Shown here piece by piece: positions 16,344 to 25,806 of a DNA stretch of 30,121 nt. The stretch lies in assembly GCA_009785045.1 (NCBI GenBank), contig WQXC01000003.1:1-30121 (forward strand). Reading direction: 5' to 3'. This stretch comes from Treponema sp. Its GTDB lineage: Bacteria > Spirochaetota > Spirochaetia > Treponematales > Breznakiellaceae. Position 1 is the first letter of the stretch, and each line of letters begins with the position of its first letter. The notes under the pieces are model-generated. The model was not told where the DNA came from, did not search any database, and saw only the letters and a program-made list of their open reading frames with translations. A program made the translations under genes and the position numbers.

Positions 16344-19300
16344 ATGAGAACAATTAAGCCTTTTTCCGGAATTAAAGGAAAAACAACGCTTTATACTATA
16401 ATTCCGGTAGTTATAACATTTTTTATTATAACGTTTGTTTTATTCATATCTTTATTTAATTCTCAACAAAATACCGCAAAATCCGACTTTCAGAATATAA
16501 CCAGCAGGTATACAACCAACTTTGAAAGAAAAATAAACAACGCTCTGGATTATTTATCATCTGTTACCAGTATTCTGGAATTTCAGGTTCACGAAAGCTC
16601 GGTTGACAGAGAAGCGCTTCAGCGGATAATGTACTATATTTTTGACGGACACACAGTAGACAGTTCCAGTATCTACTTTGAACCGAATATGTATGACGGC
16701 AAAGACAGAGAATATATAGGCACTGTATACGGCTCTGCACTTTCCGGAAGAATCAGTTTTTATTTTTTCCGTCTTAATGGAAGAACCGGCTATAGACAGG
16801 CTGCAATGGATAATGATATCGAATTTAACCTGCCTCCATATCTTGATACAAAGAAAATAAATGTTCCAACTTATACAGATCCCGGCGTATACACCATTGA
16901 CGGAATAGATACTCATAAGTTCGCAATTGCATATCCTATTTATGATCGTGACAATAATTTTATTGGAGTAATCACTGCTGACATTTTTCTTGATGATATA
17001 TATGCAGAGCTTAAGAAAGAAAAAATATACGAAACAGGTTATATAATTATCGGAAACGATAGAGAGCAGATAATTTATAGTCCGCGATATGAGGATATCG
17101 GTAAATTCAGAAAAGAAGCAGGAATTTTATACCCTCTTCCTCCGGTCAGTTCAACTTCCTCTGTTTTTAATGCCGTATCTTTAATTAATAATAAAAAAAC
17201 TCTTGTATCATTACAAACTATTTATTTCCCGCAATTTGACAGCCGTTTTTATATATCTATCGCCGCTCCAGTTAATGAAATTAACGCAGACGGAAAGCGT
17301 TTAATACTAATTGTAGTTTCGTTCAGCCTTTTTATACTTATCCTTATAGCGTTTTTTCTTTACCACCTTATAGGCAGAATGACAAAACCAATTATTGAGT
17401 TTTCAAGAAGCGCTGAAAAAATAGCTCAGGGTGATTACAGCGTAAGAATTACAGGTAATTATTGGGATGAATTTGCAGTATTAAAAGATACTGTAAATTT
17501 AATGACAGAGCGTATTCAGAATACATTTAATATACTGCAAAATATACTAAATGGAATTGATGCATATCTTTATGTTACAGATCCCAAAACGGGAGAAATT
17601 CTTTTTATTAATGATCAGATGAAAAAAGGTTTTAATCTGGAAGGTGATGTAATTGGAAAGTATTGTTATAAAGTATTACAGGAAAATTGTGATTCAATTT
17701 GTGAGTTCTGCCCTTGTTTAAAACTTGATGAGAATCCTGATGTTCCTGTTGTCTGGGAAGAATATAATACTGTAACAAAACGATTTTATCATAACACAGA
17801 TTGTTATATTGACTGGATTGGCCACAATAAAGTACATCTTCAGCACTCCGTAGATGTAACAAATTTAAAAACAATTACAGAAGAAAAAATAAAAGCCGAA
17901 GAAACATCTCGTATGAAATCTGCATTTCTTGCAAACATGAGTCACGAAATCCGAACTCCAATGAATGCAATTTTAGGTATTACAGAAATTTTAATTCAAT
18001 ATGAATCTCTTCCTGCAGAAATGGAAGAAGGGTTAGGTAAAATATACAGTTCATGTAATTTATTAATGGGAATAATAAATGATATACTTGACTTATCCAA
18101 AATAGAAGCAGGTAAACTTGATATCCTGCCTGCCCGTTATAAAATAGCCAGCTTAATAAACGATTCAATTCACCTTAATATGATGCGCTTAGAATCCAAA
18201 CCAATTGAGTTTATACTTTCAATTGACGAAAATATTCCGGAAACATTGATAGGCGACGAACTTCGCATTAAACAAATATTAAACAATCTGCTTTCAAACG
18301 CGATTAAATACACAGATTCCGGAAAAATAACATTAACCGTAAACTTTGAATCTGAGCTGTCAAATCCTGAGCAGATTTCTCTTATTCTGAGCGTACGAGA
18401 TACCGGACATGGCATGACTGATAAACAGTTGGAGCAAATGTTTGATGAATATTCACGTTTCCATCATAATACAAAAACAACTGTAGAAGGAACCGGTCTT
18501 GGACTTGCCATTACAAAGCGTTTACTGAATTTAATGAATGGAAGTATGCATGTAGAAAGTGAGTACGGAAAAGGCACTTTATTTGTCATACGGCTGCCGC
18601 AAAATATTTCAGGCAGCAAAACGCTTGGTAAAAAAGTAACGGATAACCTTAAAAACTTCCGTATGAATTTTATGACTCATAGAAAAAATGCCAGAATTTT
18701 ACGCGATCCTATGCCTTACGGAAGCATTCTAATTGTAGACGATGTGGAAACAAATATTTATGTCGCCGTTGGACTTATGAAGCTGTACAAGCTTCAGATT
18801 GATACTGCCATGTCCGGGAAAGAAGCAATAAATAAAATTAAAAAAGGCAAAATGTATGACATTATTTTTATGGATCATATGATGCCGGAAATGGACGGAA
18901 TAGAAGCAGTAAAAATTATTCGCGACATGGGCTATACTGCTCCCATTATTGCTTTATCTGCCAACGCAGTTTTTGGACAGGCTGATATATTTAAACAAAA
19001 TGGCTTTGATGATTTTTTATCCAAACCAATTGATATACGTTTATTAAACGGTGTTTTAAACAGGCTTATAAGGGATAAACAACCGCAGGAAGTAATAGAA
19101 ACCCTGCGAAGCCAGAATTTAAACAAGGATTTGATTGAACAAAACAATAATAACGATAAAAATGTTGACTCGCTTTTACTGGAATCATTTATTAGAGACG
19201 GAAGAAAAGCAGTTTCCTGGCTGGATGAGCTTCCAACACTTGATTTTAATAAAGATGAAATTATACAAAAGTTTACGATTATTGTGCATGGAATCAAGAG

Positions 19301-19703
19301 TTCACTCTGGAACATAGGCGAAATTGAACTTGCTGAAATTGCAAGCAAACTGGAAGTATACGGAAAGGAGAAAAACATCGATTTAATTTCGGCAAATGCT
19401 CCTATTTTTATACATAATTTACGCAAACTTCTGGAGCTGCTTGAACTTAGGCAAAATGATAATAAGGACTATCAAATAACTGATAAAGATGATATAATGG
19501 ACATACGCAGTAAAATGCTTATTATTCAGGAAATGTGCGAAAATTACGACAGAAAAGGTATCCTGGGTATAATAGCCGAAGTAAAAAAGTGTTCAAGAAG
19601 GACAAAAGATGCCCTGGATAAGATAACGGGGCATGTTCTTCACAGTAATTTTGAAGATGCGCATGAGGCTGCGGAAGAATATTTAGGAGAAAATCACTCA
19701 TGA
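16344..19703 (+). CDS. Hybrid sensor histidine kinase (cache-HAMP-PAS-HisKA-HATPase-REC-HPt)
   Basis: A 1119-residue membrane sensor. Helix 1 spans about residues 16-38, an extracytoplasmic cache-type domain 45-315 and helix 2 320-343. HAMP follows at 344-396 (TKPIIEFSRSAEKIAQGDYS). The PAS domain (397-505) has a cysteine cluster C441, C449, C453, C456, C458 and C487. HisKA holds the phospho-histidine H534 in NMSHEIRTP. The ATPase domain shows NNLLSNAIKYT, DTGHGM and GTGLGLAI. The receiver has D844 in IIFMDHMMPEMDG, with KPID. The C-terminal HPt has H982 in VHGIKSS. This is a full BarA-like phosphorelay in one chain; no cognate response regulator lies in the window. Its stop overlaps the rnfC start (ATGA), so it is made together with the Rnf complex. 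Confidence 0.93.
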   Translation: MRTIKPFSGIKGKTTLYTIIPVVITFFIITFVLFISLFNSQQNTAKSDFQNITSRYTTNFERKINNALDYLSSVTSILEFQVHESSVDREALQRIMYYIFDGHTVDSSSIYFEPNMYDGKDREYIGTVYGSALSGRISFYFFRLNGRTGYRQAAMDNDIEFNLPPYLDTKKINVPTYTDPGVYTIDGIDTHKFAIAYPIYDRDNNFIGVITADIFLDDIYAELKKEKIYETGYIIIGNDREQIIYSPRYEDIGKFRKEAGILYPLPPVSSTSSVFNAVSLINNKKTLVSLQTIYFPQFDSRFYISIAAPVNEINADGKRLILIVVSFSLFILILIAFFLYHLIGRMTKPIIEFSRSAEKIAQGDYSVRITGNYWDEFAVLKDTVNLMTERIQNTFNILQNILNGIDAYLYVTDPKTGEILFINDQMKKGFNLEGDVIGKYCYKVLQENCDSICEFCPCLKLDENPDVPVVWEEYNTVTKRFYHNTDCYIDWIGHNKVHLQHSVDVTNLKTITEEKIKAEETSRMKSAFLANMSHEIRTPMNAILGITEILIQYESLPAEMEEGLGKIYSSCNLLMGIINDILDLSKIEAGKLDILPARYKIASLINDSIHLNMMRLESKPIEFILSIDENIPETLIGDELRIKQILNNLLSNAIKYTDSGKITLTVNFESELSNPEQISLILSVRDTGHGMTDKQLEQMFDEYSRFHHNTKTTVEGTGLGLAITKRLLNLMNGSMHVESEYGKGTLFVIRLPQNISGSKTLGKKVTDNLKNFRMNFMTHRKNARILRDPMPYGSILIVDDVETNIYVAVGLMKLYKLQIDTAMSGKEAINKIKKGKMYDIIFMDHMMPEMDGIEAVKIIRDMGYTAPIIALSANAVFGQADIFKQNGFDDFLSKPIDIRLLNGVLNRLIRDKQPQEVIETLRSQNLNKDLIEQNNNNDKNVDSLLLESFIRDGRKAVSWLDELPTLDFNKDEIIQKFTIIVHGIKSSLWNIGEIELAEIASKLEVYGKEKNIDLISANAPIFIHNLRKLLELLELRQNDNKDYQITDKDDIMDIRSKMLIIQEMCENYDRKGILGIIAEVKKCSRRTKDALDKITGHVLHSNFEDAHEAAEEYLGENHS

Positions 19704-21019
19704 GAAATTTAGGCGGTGTGAGAGCACCGCACTATAAGAACACAGCAAAAAGCGTACCTGAGCAAATACCTGTACCTGCAGAAGTAAAAATGCCTATGTG
19801 CATGCACTCCGGCACACCTGCAAACCCGGTAGTATCGGTTGGCGATTATGTAAAAGTAGGCCAATTAATCGGTGAAGCCGCTGGATTTGTGTCTTCGCCT
19901 GTTCATGCCAGCGTTTCCGGTACTGTAAAAAGCATTGATAACCTTGACGGTTTAACAGGCGAAAAAGCCGTAACAATAACAATTACCTCTGACGGAAAAC
20001 AAACCCCAATGGATTTTACTCCGCCGCAGGTAACAAATCTTTCAGAATTTCTGGAAGCTGTCAGAAACTCAGGCGCAGTCGGACTTGGCGGAGCCGGATA
20101 CCCTACAGCGCCAAAATTTACTCTTAAAGAAACTGTTAATCTTGATTACATTCTTGTTAACGGCGCTGAGTGTGAACCTTATATCACTTCCGATACAAGA
20201 ACGATGGTAGATGAAACTGAATCTGTCTGGGAAGGTGTTCTTCTTATGAAAAAATACCTTAATCCAAAAAACATTGTCATCTGTATAGAAAATAATAAAC
20301 CCGAACCAATAAAGAAACTAAAAACACTTTGTGAAAGTATGGATAATATATCTGTCCGTGTGCTTCCCTCTTTATATCCTCAGGGAGAAAGAAAAGTTCT
20401 TGTTTATAATGTAACAGGACGAATCGTACCGGAAGGCGGACGCCTGCCTGATGTCGGCTGTATTGTAGTAAATTGCACAACAGTCGCTACTTTTGCCAAA
20501 TATATTAAAACCGGAAGTCCGCTTGTATCCAGGTGCGTAACAGTTGATGGATCGGCTGTAAAAAAACCAAAAAATATCATAACACCTATTGGCACTCCTG
20601 TGCGGGAACTGCTCTCTTACTGCGAACTGGCTACTGACGGAAATTTAAATACCAATGTAAAAAAAGTTACCCTTGGCGGTCCAATGATGGGAGTTGCAAT
20701 ACCAAATCTTGACATCCCAATTGTAAAAATAACAAATGCAGTTATTGCATTTTCTGAAAAAGACGCTGTCCCTCCTGAACCTGGCGCCTGCATAAAATGC
20801 GGAAGATGTATATTTAAATGTCCAATGAACCTTATGCCGCCTTATATCGAGACTGCTTACGAACTTAAACAACCTGAACTTCTCAAAAAATATAAGGTAA
20901 ATATGTGCGCCGAATGCGCTTGCTGCGCATTTACATGTCCTGCAAAGAGGTCTCTTGTACAGGTTATGACTCTTGCAAAAGACATGCTTTGGAAATATGA
21001 AAAAGGAGCAAAGGCATGA
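19700..21019 (+). CDS. rnfC: Rnf complex subunit C (NADH/ferredoxin-linked Fe-S subunit)
   Basis: The 439-residue peripheral subunit of the Rnf ferredoxin:NAD+ oxidoreductase, which couples electron transfer to Na+ or H+ export. After the barrel-sandwich region it has GLGGAGYPTAPK (about 127-138) and ILVNGAECEPYITSD, the FMN/NAD(H)-binding part shared with Complex I NuoF. Two 4Fe-4S motifs follow: C364-x2-C367-x2-C370-x3-C374 and C403-x2-C406-x2-C409-x3-C413. Length matches clostridial RnfC. It lacks the long C-terminal coiled extension of gammaproteobacterial RnfC. It overlaps both neighbours by ATGA. Confidence 0.97.
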   Translation: MRNLGGVRAPHYKNTAKSVPEQIPVPAEVKMPMCMHSGTPANPVVSVGDYVKVGQLIGEAAGFVSSPVHASVSGTVKSIDNLDGLTGEKAVTITITSDGKQTPMDFTPPQVTNLSEFLEAVRNSGAVGLGGAGYPTAPKFTLKETVNLDYILVNGAECEPYITSDTRTMVDETESVWEGVLLMKKYLNPKNIVICIENNKPEPIKKLKTLCESMDNISVRVLPSLYPQGERKVLVYNVTGRIVPEGGRLPDVGCIVVNCTTVATFAKYIKTGSPLVSRCVTVDGSAVKKPKNIITPIGTPVRELLSYCELATDGNLNTNVKKVTLGGPMMGVAIPNLDIPIVKITNAVIAFSEKDAVPPEPGACIKCGRCIFKCPMNLMPPYIETAYELKQPELLKKYKVNMCAECACCAFTCPAKRSLVQVMTLAKDMLWKYEKGAKA

Positions 21020-21954
21020 GCTCAAATATGATTGTTTCATATGCACCTCATATTCGCGACAAATTATCTACAAACCGCATAATGCTGGATGTTATTATTG
21101 CGCTTCTTCCTGCTTTTGGAATTGCCATTTGGGTATTTGGACCAAGAGCCGCTCTTGTAACAGGTGTCTGTGTTGCCGCCTGTGTTTTATTTGAGTTTTT
21201 ATATGAAAAATTATTAAAAAGAAAAAATACAATCAGCGATTTATCTGCTGTTCTAACAGGCATATTACTTGCTTATAATCTACCGGTAACAATCCCTCTT
21301 TGGCAGGCTGTTGTAGGCTGCTTTGTTGCGATTATTCTTGTTAAGCAGCTTTTCGGCGGTCTTGGGAAAAACTTTGCGAACCCGGCAGTAACAGCGCGTA
21401 TTGTCATGTTTATGGCATTTCCCGTAGCAATGACTACATGGGTTCAAATTGATGTTTTATCAGGCGCAACGCCTTTAGTTCATCTTTCTCATTTACTTAA
21501 AGGAGAAAGCGCAACTCTTCCTGTAAAATGGAATTTATTCCTTGGTATTCACGGCGGCTGCCTTGGAGAAACAAGTGAACTTGCCTTGTTAATCGGTTTT
21601 ATTTATTTATTAATACGGCGTGTAATAACGCCAATAATACCGCTAACATTTATCGGTACTGTTTTTGCGCTTACTGCATTAATTGGCGGAAATATTCATT
21701 TTGGTATTTTCCATATATTATCCGGCGGTCTCTTTTTGGGCGCTATTTTTTGCGCAACCGACTATGTAACATCTCCAATAACAAACAAGGGACGTATCAT
21801 ATTCGGCATTGGATGTGGTTTAATAACCGTATTAATTCGTCTTTACGGCAGTTATCCGGAAGGTGTTTCATTCGCAATACTTGTAATGAACATGGTTGTT
21901 CCGTTTATTAATAAATTCACTCTAAAAAAAGCACTGGGAGGTTTAAAAGCATGA
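21016..21954 (+). CDS. rnfD: Rnf complex subunit D (covalent-FMN membrane subunit)
   Basis: A membrane subunit (312 residues, about 9-10 helices) homologous to NqrB. It carries FMN through a phosphoester on a threonine. The motif VLSGATPL places that residue at T152. FGGLGKNFANPAVTAR and GAIFCATDYVTSPI are characteristic of the family. Start and stop both overlap the neighbours by ATGA, so it is translated in step with rnfC and rnfG. Confidence 0.97.
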   Translation: MSSNMIVSYAPHIRDKLSTNRIMLDVIIALLPAFGIAIWVFGPRAALVTGVCVAACVLFEFLYEKLLKRKNTISDLSAVLTGILLAYNLPVTIPLWQAVVGCFVAIILVKQLFGGLGKNFANPAVTARIVMFMAFPVAMTTWVQIDVLSGATPLVHLSHLLKGESATLPVKWNLFLGIHGGCLGETSELALLIGFIYLLIRRVITPIIPLTFIGTVFALTALIGGNIHFGIFHILSGGLFLGAIFCATDYVTSPITNKGRIIFGIGCGLITVLIRLYGSYPEGVSFAILVMNMVVPFINKFTLKKALGGLKA

Positions 21955-22523
21955 AAAATGATTTTATTTTACCCATACTTGTACTTACTTGTATCTGTCT
22001 TTTTGTTTCCAGCGCATTGGCTATTGTTAACAATTTTACCAAAGATGTAATAAAAGAAAATGCAGAATTACTTTCGGCAAATCAAAAAGAAAAGATCATG
22101 GGAGAAGGGGTTGAATTTGAAACATTGGATTTAAATTATCTTTTCTCCAAAGGAATGTCAGGGAGAGTTACCGGAGTTTTCAGAGCAACAAATAACATGG
22201 GGTATATCGTTGAAGTATCTTCAAAAGGATACGGCCGTGAAGATATGAAACTTCTGTGCGGAATTAACATAGATGGAAAGATAATAAAATCAACTGCAGA
22301 CGCTATTGTATTATCTCATACAGAAACGGTTTCATTTTTTCGCAGAGTTTTTAATGACAGCCATTTAGATAATTATTGGCTTAAAGACAGAGCTGGCATT
22401 GAAAATATTGATGCGGTTTCCGGTGCAACAATCACATCAAATGCATTAAAAAATGCAATGCGGCATGCCTTTACTGCTTTTCATATTGTAACAAACGGAA
22501 ATCAAGAGGCAGATAATGAATAA
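21951..22523 (+). CDS. rnfG: Rnf complex subunit G (FMN-binding)
   Basis: A 190-residue single-pass subunit related to NqrC, with an N-terminal helix (residues 7-27) and an outer-side FMN domain. The flavinylation motif IDAVSGATITS puts the FMN-bearing threonine at T160. An Apbe-type flavin transferase would be needed for maturation and is not in the window. It overlaps rnfD by ATGA, and rnfE begins inside its last codons (8-base overlap). Confidence 0.95.
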   Translation: MKNDFILPILVLTCICLFVSSALAIVNNFTKDVIKENAELLSANQKEKIMGEGVEFETLDLNYLFSKGMSGRVTGVFRATNNMGYIVEVSSKGYGREDMKLLCGINIDGKIIKSTADAIVLSHTETVSFFRRVFNDSHLDNYWLKDRAGIENIDAVSGATITSNALKNAMRHAFTAFHIVTNGNQEADNE

Positions 22524-23190
22524 ATTATCAATATTAAACAAAGGAATAATAAAAGAAAACCCTGTTCTTATTTCTGTTTTGGGAATATGTCCGCTATTGG
22601 CTGTATCTACAGAAGTTTCAAGCGCGCTGGGAATGGGAATTGCTACAACGTTTGTTTTATTGGGCGCAAATATATCCATTTCGCTTTTAAGAAATATAAT
22701 TCCTGATAAAGTCAGAATTCCATGTTTTATTGTTTTTATAGCCGGATTTGTAACAATTACTGCTATGGTAGTTGAAGCTTATGTTCCCGATTTATATAAT
22801 TCGCTTGGAATTTTTCTCCCGTTAATAACTGTAAACTGCATTATTTTTGCGCGCGCAGAAATATTTGCAAGAAAAAATTCTGTTCTTAACTCTATTTTTG
22901 ATGCTATTGGCATGGGTGCAGGTTTTACAATTGCAATTTTTGCTCTGGCTTCGATTCGTGAAATATTCGGTAATGGAACATGGCTGGATATAAAACTGCC
23001 TGTTTTATCTGATTATAATATTCCTCTTCTTATCATGGCTCCCGGAGGATTTGTTGTTTTCGGAATCATTATAGCAGTTGTTAACAAAATATCTGATGGA
23101 AAAGCCATTAAAAGAAAAGAATTTGGATGTACGGGCTGTCCTTCCTGCGCAGCATGCAGCAAATTAGCTGTAAATAAGGAGACATTGTAA
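22516..23190 (+). CDS. rnfE: Rnf complex subunit E with C-terminal cysteine motif
   Basis: A six-helix membrane subunit (224 residues) homologous to NqrD. Cysteines in GICPLLAVST (C25) and LPLITVNCIIF (C108) match those that, with the pair in RnfA, hold an iron-sulfur cluster within the membrane. The last 20 residues form a tail with C205-x2-C208-x2-C211-x2-C214, a Fe-S- or metal-like spacing not needed for the core fold. It starts within rnfG, and its stop TAA overlaps the rnfA start by one base. Confidence 0.95.
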   Translation: MNKLSILNKGIIKENPVLISVLGICPLLAVSTEVSSALGMGIATTFVLLGANISISLLRNIIPDKVRIPCFIVFIAGFVTITAMVVEAYVPDLYNSLGIFLPLITVNCIIFARAEIFARKNSVLNSIFDAIGMGAGFTIAIFALASIREIFGNGTWLDIKLPVLSDYNIPLLIMAPGGFVVFGIIIAVVNKISDGKAIKRKEFGCTGCPSCAACSKLAVNKETL

Positions 23191-23801
23191 TGGATATTAA
23201 AGCATTAGTCATCATTTTAATGGGTACAGTATTAGTTAACAATTATGTTTTAATTCAATTCCTTGGATTATGCCCCTTTTTAGGCGTTACAAAATTATTA
23301 AAAAATGCAATTGGCATGGGGTTAGCTGTAACATTTGTTATGGTTCTTGCAACCGCTGTAACATGGCCAATACAGGAATATTTATTAAAACCTGGAGCAT
23401 TAACCGCAGGCGGATTGGAATATTTGCGAATAATTGTATTCATTTTGGTGATAGGTTCTCTTGTACAGTTTGTAGAAATTGCATTAAAAAAATATATACC
23501 GCCGCTTTATGAGGCATTAGGTGTATACCTTCCGCTAATTACAGTTAATTGCGGTTTATTGGGTGTTACATTAATTAATATAAGAGAAAATTATACTTTA
23601 CCTCAATCACTGGTAAATGCGCTTGGCGCCGGATTGGGATTTTTATTAGCCATGATTATTTTTTCCGGTATTCGCGAGCATACGGAAAATGCAGACCCGC
23701 CGAAATCATTCAAAGGCATGCCGATTACGCTAATATCGGTTGCATTACTTTCTTTATCGTTCTTCGGATTTGCCGGAGTAATAGAAAACTTATTCGGATA
23801 A
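23190..23801 (+). CDS. rnfA: Rnf complex subunit A
   Basis: A six-helix membrane subunit (203 residues), paralogous to RnfE and homologous to NqrE. The cluster cysteines occur in FLGLCPFLGV (C28) and LPLITVNCGLLG (C121). Together with RnfE it forms the inverted pair that passes electrons across the membrane. AAGGAG precedes the ATG, which shares a base with the rnfE stop. Confidence 0.96.
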   Translation: MDIKALVIILMGTVLVNNYVLIQFLGLCPFLGVTKLLKNAIGMGLAVTFVMVLATAVTWPIQEYLLKPGALTAGGLEYLRIIVFILVIGSLVQFVEIALKKYIPPLYEALGVYLPLITVNCGLLGVTLINIRENYTLPQSLVNALGAGLGFLLAMIIFSGIREHTENADPPKSFKGMPITLISVALLSLSFFGFAGVIENLFG

Positions 23802-23813
23802 CAGGAGAAGAAA

Positions 23814-24617
23814 TTGAATACTATTATTATATCAGTCATTTCTGTAACCGTTATCGGAATTATCTGCGCGATTGCACTAAGCGCCGCTTCTAAACTAATG
23901 TATGTAAAAGTTGATGAGCGCATAGCTAATCTTCAGGAAAGCCTTCCCGGAGTTAACTGCGGCGCATGCGGTTATCCCGGATGCGCAGGTTACGCTGCTG
24001 CTCTTCTCTCCGGCGAATGCAAAAAAACAAATCTTTGCACTCCCGGCGGTCCTGATGTAGTTTTAAAAATAAGCGCTATTTTGGGCGTTACTGCAGAAGC
24101 ATTGGAACAAAAAGCCGCTGTTGTTCATTGTAACGGCGATTTTAATGCTCAGCAGAAAAAAATGAATTACTTTGGCATTCAATCATGCGCCGCTGCAAAA
24201 CAGCTATTTGGCGGAGAAAGTTCCTGCGCATTCGGCTGCCTTAGTTACGGTGACTGTCAAATTGCATGTCCATCAAATGCAATCTGCATGACAAGCGGAC
24301 TTGCCCGTGTAACTCCCGGTCTATGCACCGGCTGTTCTCTTTGCGTAAAAGCGTGTCCCAATAATTTAATTATAATGATGGACTCCCGTGTGCCAATAAT
24401 TATCGCTTGTAAAAATATAGAAAAAGGCGCAGTTACAAGAAAAAAATGTTCAAGCGGATGCATCGCATGCGGTAAATGCGTACGCGAATGCCCGCAGACA
24501 GCAATTACACTGGAAAATAATTTGGCAGTAATTAATTATGACAAGTGTAATGGCTGCGGGAACTGTATTAAAACCTGCGCTACCAGGTGCATTACTTCCC
24601 CGCTGATTCGTATATAA
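23814..24617 (+). CDS. rnfB: Rnf complex subunit B (ferredoxin-oxidising polyferredoxin)
   Basis: A 267-residue entry-point subunit that accepts electrons from reduced ferredoxin. It has an N-terminal anchor helix (5-28). A CGACGYPGC-type cluster uses C49, C52, C57 and C69. A cysteine-rich linker (C138-C158) follows, then ferredoxin motifs at C171-x2-C174-x2-C177-x3-C181, C216-x2-C219-x2-C222-x3-C226 and C245-x2-C248-x2-C251-x3-C255. It starts with TTG; AGGAGAAG (23803-23810) lies just upstream. It is the last gene of the rnfCDGEAB order, the clostridial/acetogen type. Its 3' end overlaps the convergent glycosyltransferase by 26 bases. Confidence 0.96.
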   Translation: MNTIIISVISVTVIGIICAIALSAASKLMYVKVDERIANLQESLPGVNCGACGYPGCAGYAAALLSGECKKTNLCTPGGPDVVLKISAILGVTAEALEQKAAVVHCNGDFNAQQKKMNYFGIQSCAAAKQLFGGESSCAFGCLSYGDCQIACPSNAICMTSGLARVTPGLCTGCSLCVKACPNNLIIMMDSRVPIIIACKNIEKGAVTRKKCSSGCIACGKCVRECPQTAITLENNLAVINYDKCNGCGNCIKTCATRCITSPLIRI

Positions 24618-25725
24618 TCTGCATTGTGCGCTCAGCGCATGCATCCCAGGAAAAAGCCTTTGCTCTTTCTAGCCCAAGACGCCGGCACTCGTTATAAATT
24701 TCGCGATCTGTGCTGACAGTAATCATGCGATCTGCCATATCTTCGACATTAACAGGATCAAAATAAAGCGCAGCATGTTCTGCTGCTTCCGGAAGCGAAG
24801 CAGCGCGGGCGCACAGTACAGGTACTCCGCAAGCCATAGCTTCAACAATACCCATTCCAAAACCTTCATACAAAGAGGGATAGACAACAAAATCAGCGCC
24901 CGCATAAAGTTCAGGAAGGCTTGTTGTGGGAAAATGTCCTGTAAAGAAAATATCACTGCGCCATTCGGAAGCAGCGGCAGCATCCTTAACTGCAGAGGCA
25001 TTATTGCTGTCGCCGCCTGCCATAACAAGCCTGTGCGGGTATTTTGTTTTTTCCTTAAAAATACCAAATGCCTTAATTAACCTGACATGATTTTTAATCG
25101 GATGATCAATCCGCGATACGCATAAAACATATGGTCTTTTAAAACTGAATGGCTGTATTAACAATACACTTTCTTCGTTGCGCTGCCGCGGATAAAAAGA
25201 TTCAGAATCAATCCCATTGGGAACAACTTCTATTCTGTTTTCTTTTACATGTACCCGTTCAATTAATTCCTGTTTTACCCATTCACTTACAGCTATAATT
25301 CTGTCCAAGCGGCGCAGTGAATTAGGTAAAATCATTCTTAAAACAGCGCCAAGATGCACTCTCATTTTACGATCACTGTAATAGGCTGCCATATCATGAA
25401 CTACGCCAATCGTTGGACACGGAGATTTATACGGAAGACATCTGTGCGCTGCAGGAAAGAAACATGCATCATAATGCCTGTTGGAAGCAAATTCAGGATA
25501 CTTATAAATATGCCATAAGGAGTTTGCAGTTCCGCCATGAATCGAACATTTAGGAATAAAATCAAAATTCGGAGCTACATCACTGTAGGTGTATCGATCA
25601 TATTCCCATCCGAAAAGCTCAAAAAGAGCCTGCGAAGGTTTAATGCGTTTTAATAATTGGGTTAAATACATACCCACACCGGACTTGCCGCCGTCGCAGG
25701 CAAAAGTATCAAGCCCTATTTTCAT
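24592..25725 (-). CDS. GT4-family glycosyltransferase
   Basis: A retaining GT-B glycosyltransferase (377 residues). The N-terminal domain begins MKIGLDTFACDGGKSGVGMY with a glycine-rich acceptor-side loop. IIAVSEWVKQELIERV and VVPNGID precede the C-terminal donor domain. The EX7E motif is in YEGFGMGIVEAMACGVPVLC, the donor phosphate/sugar site of mannosyl- and glucosyl-transferases. The start is set by GGAGGA upstream of ATG (CAT at 25723-25725). It is convergent with rnfB (26-base overlap), with no terminator between. Upstream lies a structured RNA element that ends in a terminator about 30 bases before the start codon. The sugar cannot be read from the sequence. Confidence 0.9.
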   Translation of the reverse strand: MKIGLDTFACDGGKSGVGMYLTQLLKRIKPSQALFELFGWEYDRYTYSDVAPNFDFIPKCSIHGGTANSLWHIYKYPEFASNRHYDACFFPAAHRCLPYKSPCPTIGVVHDMAAYYSDRKMRVHLGAVLRMILPNSLRRLDRIIAVSEWVKQELIERVHVKENRIEVVPNGIDSESFYPRQRNEESVLLIQPFSFKRPYVLCVSRIDHPIKNHVRLIKAFGIFKEKTKYPHRLVMAGGDSNNASAVKDAAAASEWRSDIFFTGHFPTTSLPELYAGADFVVYPSLYEGFGMGIVEAMACGVPVLCARAASLPEAAEHAALYFDPVNVEDMADRMITVSTDREIYNECRRLGLERAKAFSWDACAERTMQIIYESAGK

Positions 25726-25755
25726 TCATTCCTCCGCGTTACGGTATCATAGCAT

Positions 25756-25806
25756 AAAAAAAGACCGCGGGAAAGCAGCCCTTTTAAGCTAACTCCCCAC
25801 GCGGCC
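25756..25806 (-). terminator. Long intrinsic terminator between nrdR and the glycosyltransferase
   Basis: In minus-strand RNA the arms are GGCCGCG/CGCGGUC, then GGGGAG/CUUUCC, then AGCUU/GGGCU. This makes 18 pairs with a UUUU-free AAAA loop, and seven U follow (A-run 25756-25762). Five G.U pairs form only in the minus-strand RNA, so the direction is clear. Confidence 0.8.

Noticed and set aside
18932..19426. 164-residue minus-strand ORF inside the kinase gene
   Set aside because: It is antisense to the conserved receiver and HPt region; serine-rich low-complexity composition is typical of a shadow frame.
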